Of a stretch of 14,433 nt of DNA, positions 14,009 through 14,433 are shown one piece after another. How positions within the stretch are numbered: the first letter of the stretch is position 1; every line of letters starts with the position of its first letter. The notes beneath the pieces are model-generated. The model had not been told where the DNA came from. It ran no database searches and saw nothing but the letters and a program-made list of their open reading frames with translations. Both the position numbers and the translations under genes were made by a program. This DNA comes from Pseudomonadota bacterium. Lineage in GTDB: Bacteria > Pseudomonadota > Alphaproteobacteria > CACIAM-22H2. Where the stretch lies: positions 1-14,433 of the forward strand of contig JAIUNH010000038.1 in NCBI GenBank assembly GCA_020161965.1. The letters run 5' to 3'.

Positions 14009-14413
14009 ATGACGGCATTATTGGAGAATTCCGACACGATCGTGCCGACGCCAAAGGACATCGCGTTGGCGACGGAATCGAGCCGCGTTTTGTCGGCGGC
14101 GGGATTGGCGAACGCCAAAGCGGATTTCAAAGTGCGCCTGGATAACGGCGCCGAGCTGACATTGCCGAACGCCGCGATGCGGCTAATTTCGCATCTGCTG
14201 ACCGAGATGTCGCATGGCAATGCCGTCACGCTGATTCCGATCCATGCGAATCTGACCACCCAGGAAGCGGCGGATTATCTGGGCGTATCGCGGCCGCATC
14301 TGATCGGCCCGGCACGCGGAAAGCAGCAAGGAAGGCCTGCATGGCCAGTGCAGCCTCACCGGCCCGCAGCGGATCGTCCTCGTGGGCGACCGGCGCGCCA
14401 AACAGCGCCATGA
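14009..14413 (+). CDS. excisionase-type HTH antitoxin, C-terminus lost at a junction
   Basis: Residues 1-99 match a known family of antitoxins with an excisionase-type helix-turn-helix, usually paired with a downstream PIN-domain toxin. Visible landmarks are ATESSRVLSA (21-30), LDNGAELTLPNAAMRLISHLL (44-64), GNAVTLIPIHANLTTQEAADYLGVSRPHLI (70-99). Normally the recognition helix would run on into a segment like KLLEEGKIPFHKVGTHRR. Here the homology stops after Ile99 (codon 14303-14305), and the frame continues into unrelated Arg/Pro-rich sequence that is antisense to a cyclase fragment. No other frame resumes the family sequence, so this is not a frameshift. The ATG at 14009 has GAGGAG 7 bases upstream. 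No toxin gene is visible. DNA binding is probably impaired. Confidence 0.7.
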   Translation: MTALLENSDTIVPTPKDIALATESSRVLSAAGLANAKADFKVRLDNGAELTLPNAAMRLISHLLTEMSHGNAVTLIPIHANLTTQEAADYLGVSRPHLIGPARGKQQGRPAWPVQPHRPAADRPRGRPARQTAP

Positions 14414-14433
14414 TGCTGTCGCCGATGTATTTG
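14226..14433 (-). pseudogene. class III adenylate/guanylate cyclase fragment
   Basis: The minus strand from 14432 reads KYIGDSIMALFGAPVAHEDD followed by PLRAGEAALAMQAFLAAF. This is the second metal-Asp motif (GDxxMAxFGAP) and following helix of class III nucleotide cyclases, of the sort that carry AAA/TPR domains downstream. Homology fades by about 14318. The frame then runs through sequence antisense to the antitoxin gene to a stop at 14226. The upstream part lies beyond the right edge; the end of the catalytic domain and everything after it is missing. It is therefore a truncated gene remnant or one side of a chimeric join. The cyclase call is firm, but the biological status is not. Confidence 0.65.

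Noticed and set aside
1..14433. CRISPR arrays, tRNA or rRNA genes, transposases, phage genes
   Set aside because: I saw no regularly spaced repeats, RNA-gene signatures or mobile-element proteins in the window.

Overview
The window is GC-rich chromosomal DNA of an alphaproteobacterium, most likely in or near Rhodospirillales. This rests on the gene order hrcA / rph-rdgB-hemW / LpoA-like lipoprotein / rsmI-yraN / gshB / yifB, on the glutathione synthase sequence, and on frequent TTG starts. The genus cannot be told from the sequence alone. Most of the window is housekeeping or stress functions of known families. I see no convincing new multi-gene system. The least explained parts are an AT-rich insert near the left end and a broken junction at the right edge.

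Left end (1-1142): the 5' part of the heat-shock repressor gene hrcA points left out of the window. Between it and rph lies an AT-rich insert of about 0.75 kb with one secreted protein of unknown function (323-937, minus).

Centre left (1143-3645): rph, rdgB and hemW form a tight plus-strand operon with overlapping ends. It covers tRNA 3' trimming, removal of non-canonical purine nucleotides, and a radical-SAM heme chaperone. It collides with a minus-strand LpoA-type lipoprotein gene (3642-4976).

Centre (4983-8744): rsmI starts only 6 bp from the lipoprotein start, in the opposite direction. It is followed by yraN, a BON-domain (DolP-like) lipoprotein, a SirB1-type transglutaminase-like/TPR protein and gshB. 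This is a rearranged version of the enterobacterial yraL-yraM-yraN-yraO-yraP locus without yraO (diaA).

Centre right (8748-11625): this is a peroxide-defence block. A minus-strand OxyR gene, followed on the same strand by an extensin-like lipoprotein gene, diverges from ahpC-ahpD. AhpC has three cysteines in the pattern of AhpD-dependent enzymes, and a clear rho-independent terminator closes ahpCD.

Right end (11687-14433): a YifB/ComM-type AAA ATPase is preceded by two adjacent palindromes placed over a likely promoter. A GntR/FCD regulator follows, then an excisionase-type antitoxin gene whose C-terminal half is replaced by a piece of a class III nucleotide cyclase gene lying on the other strand. 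That junction is either a real rearrangement or an assembly chimera.
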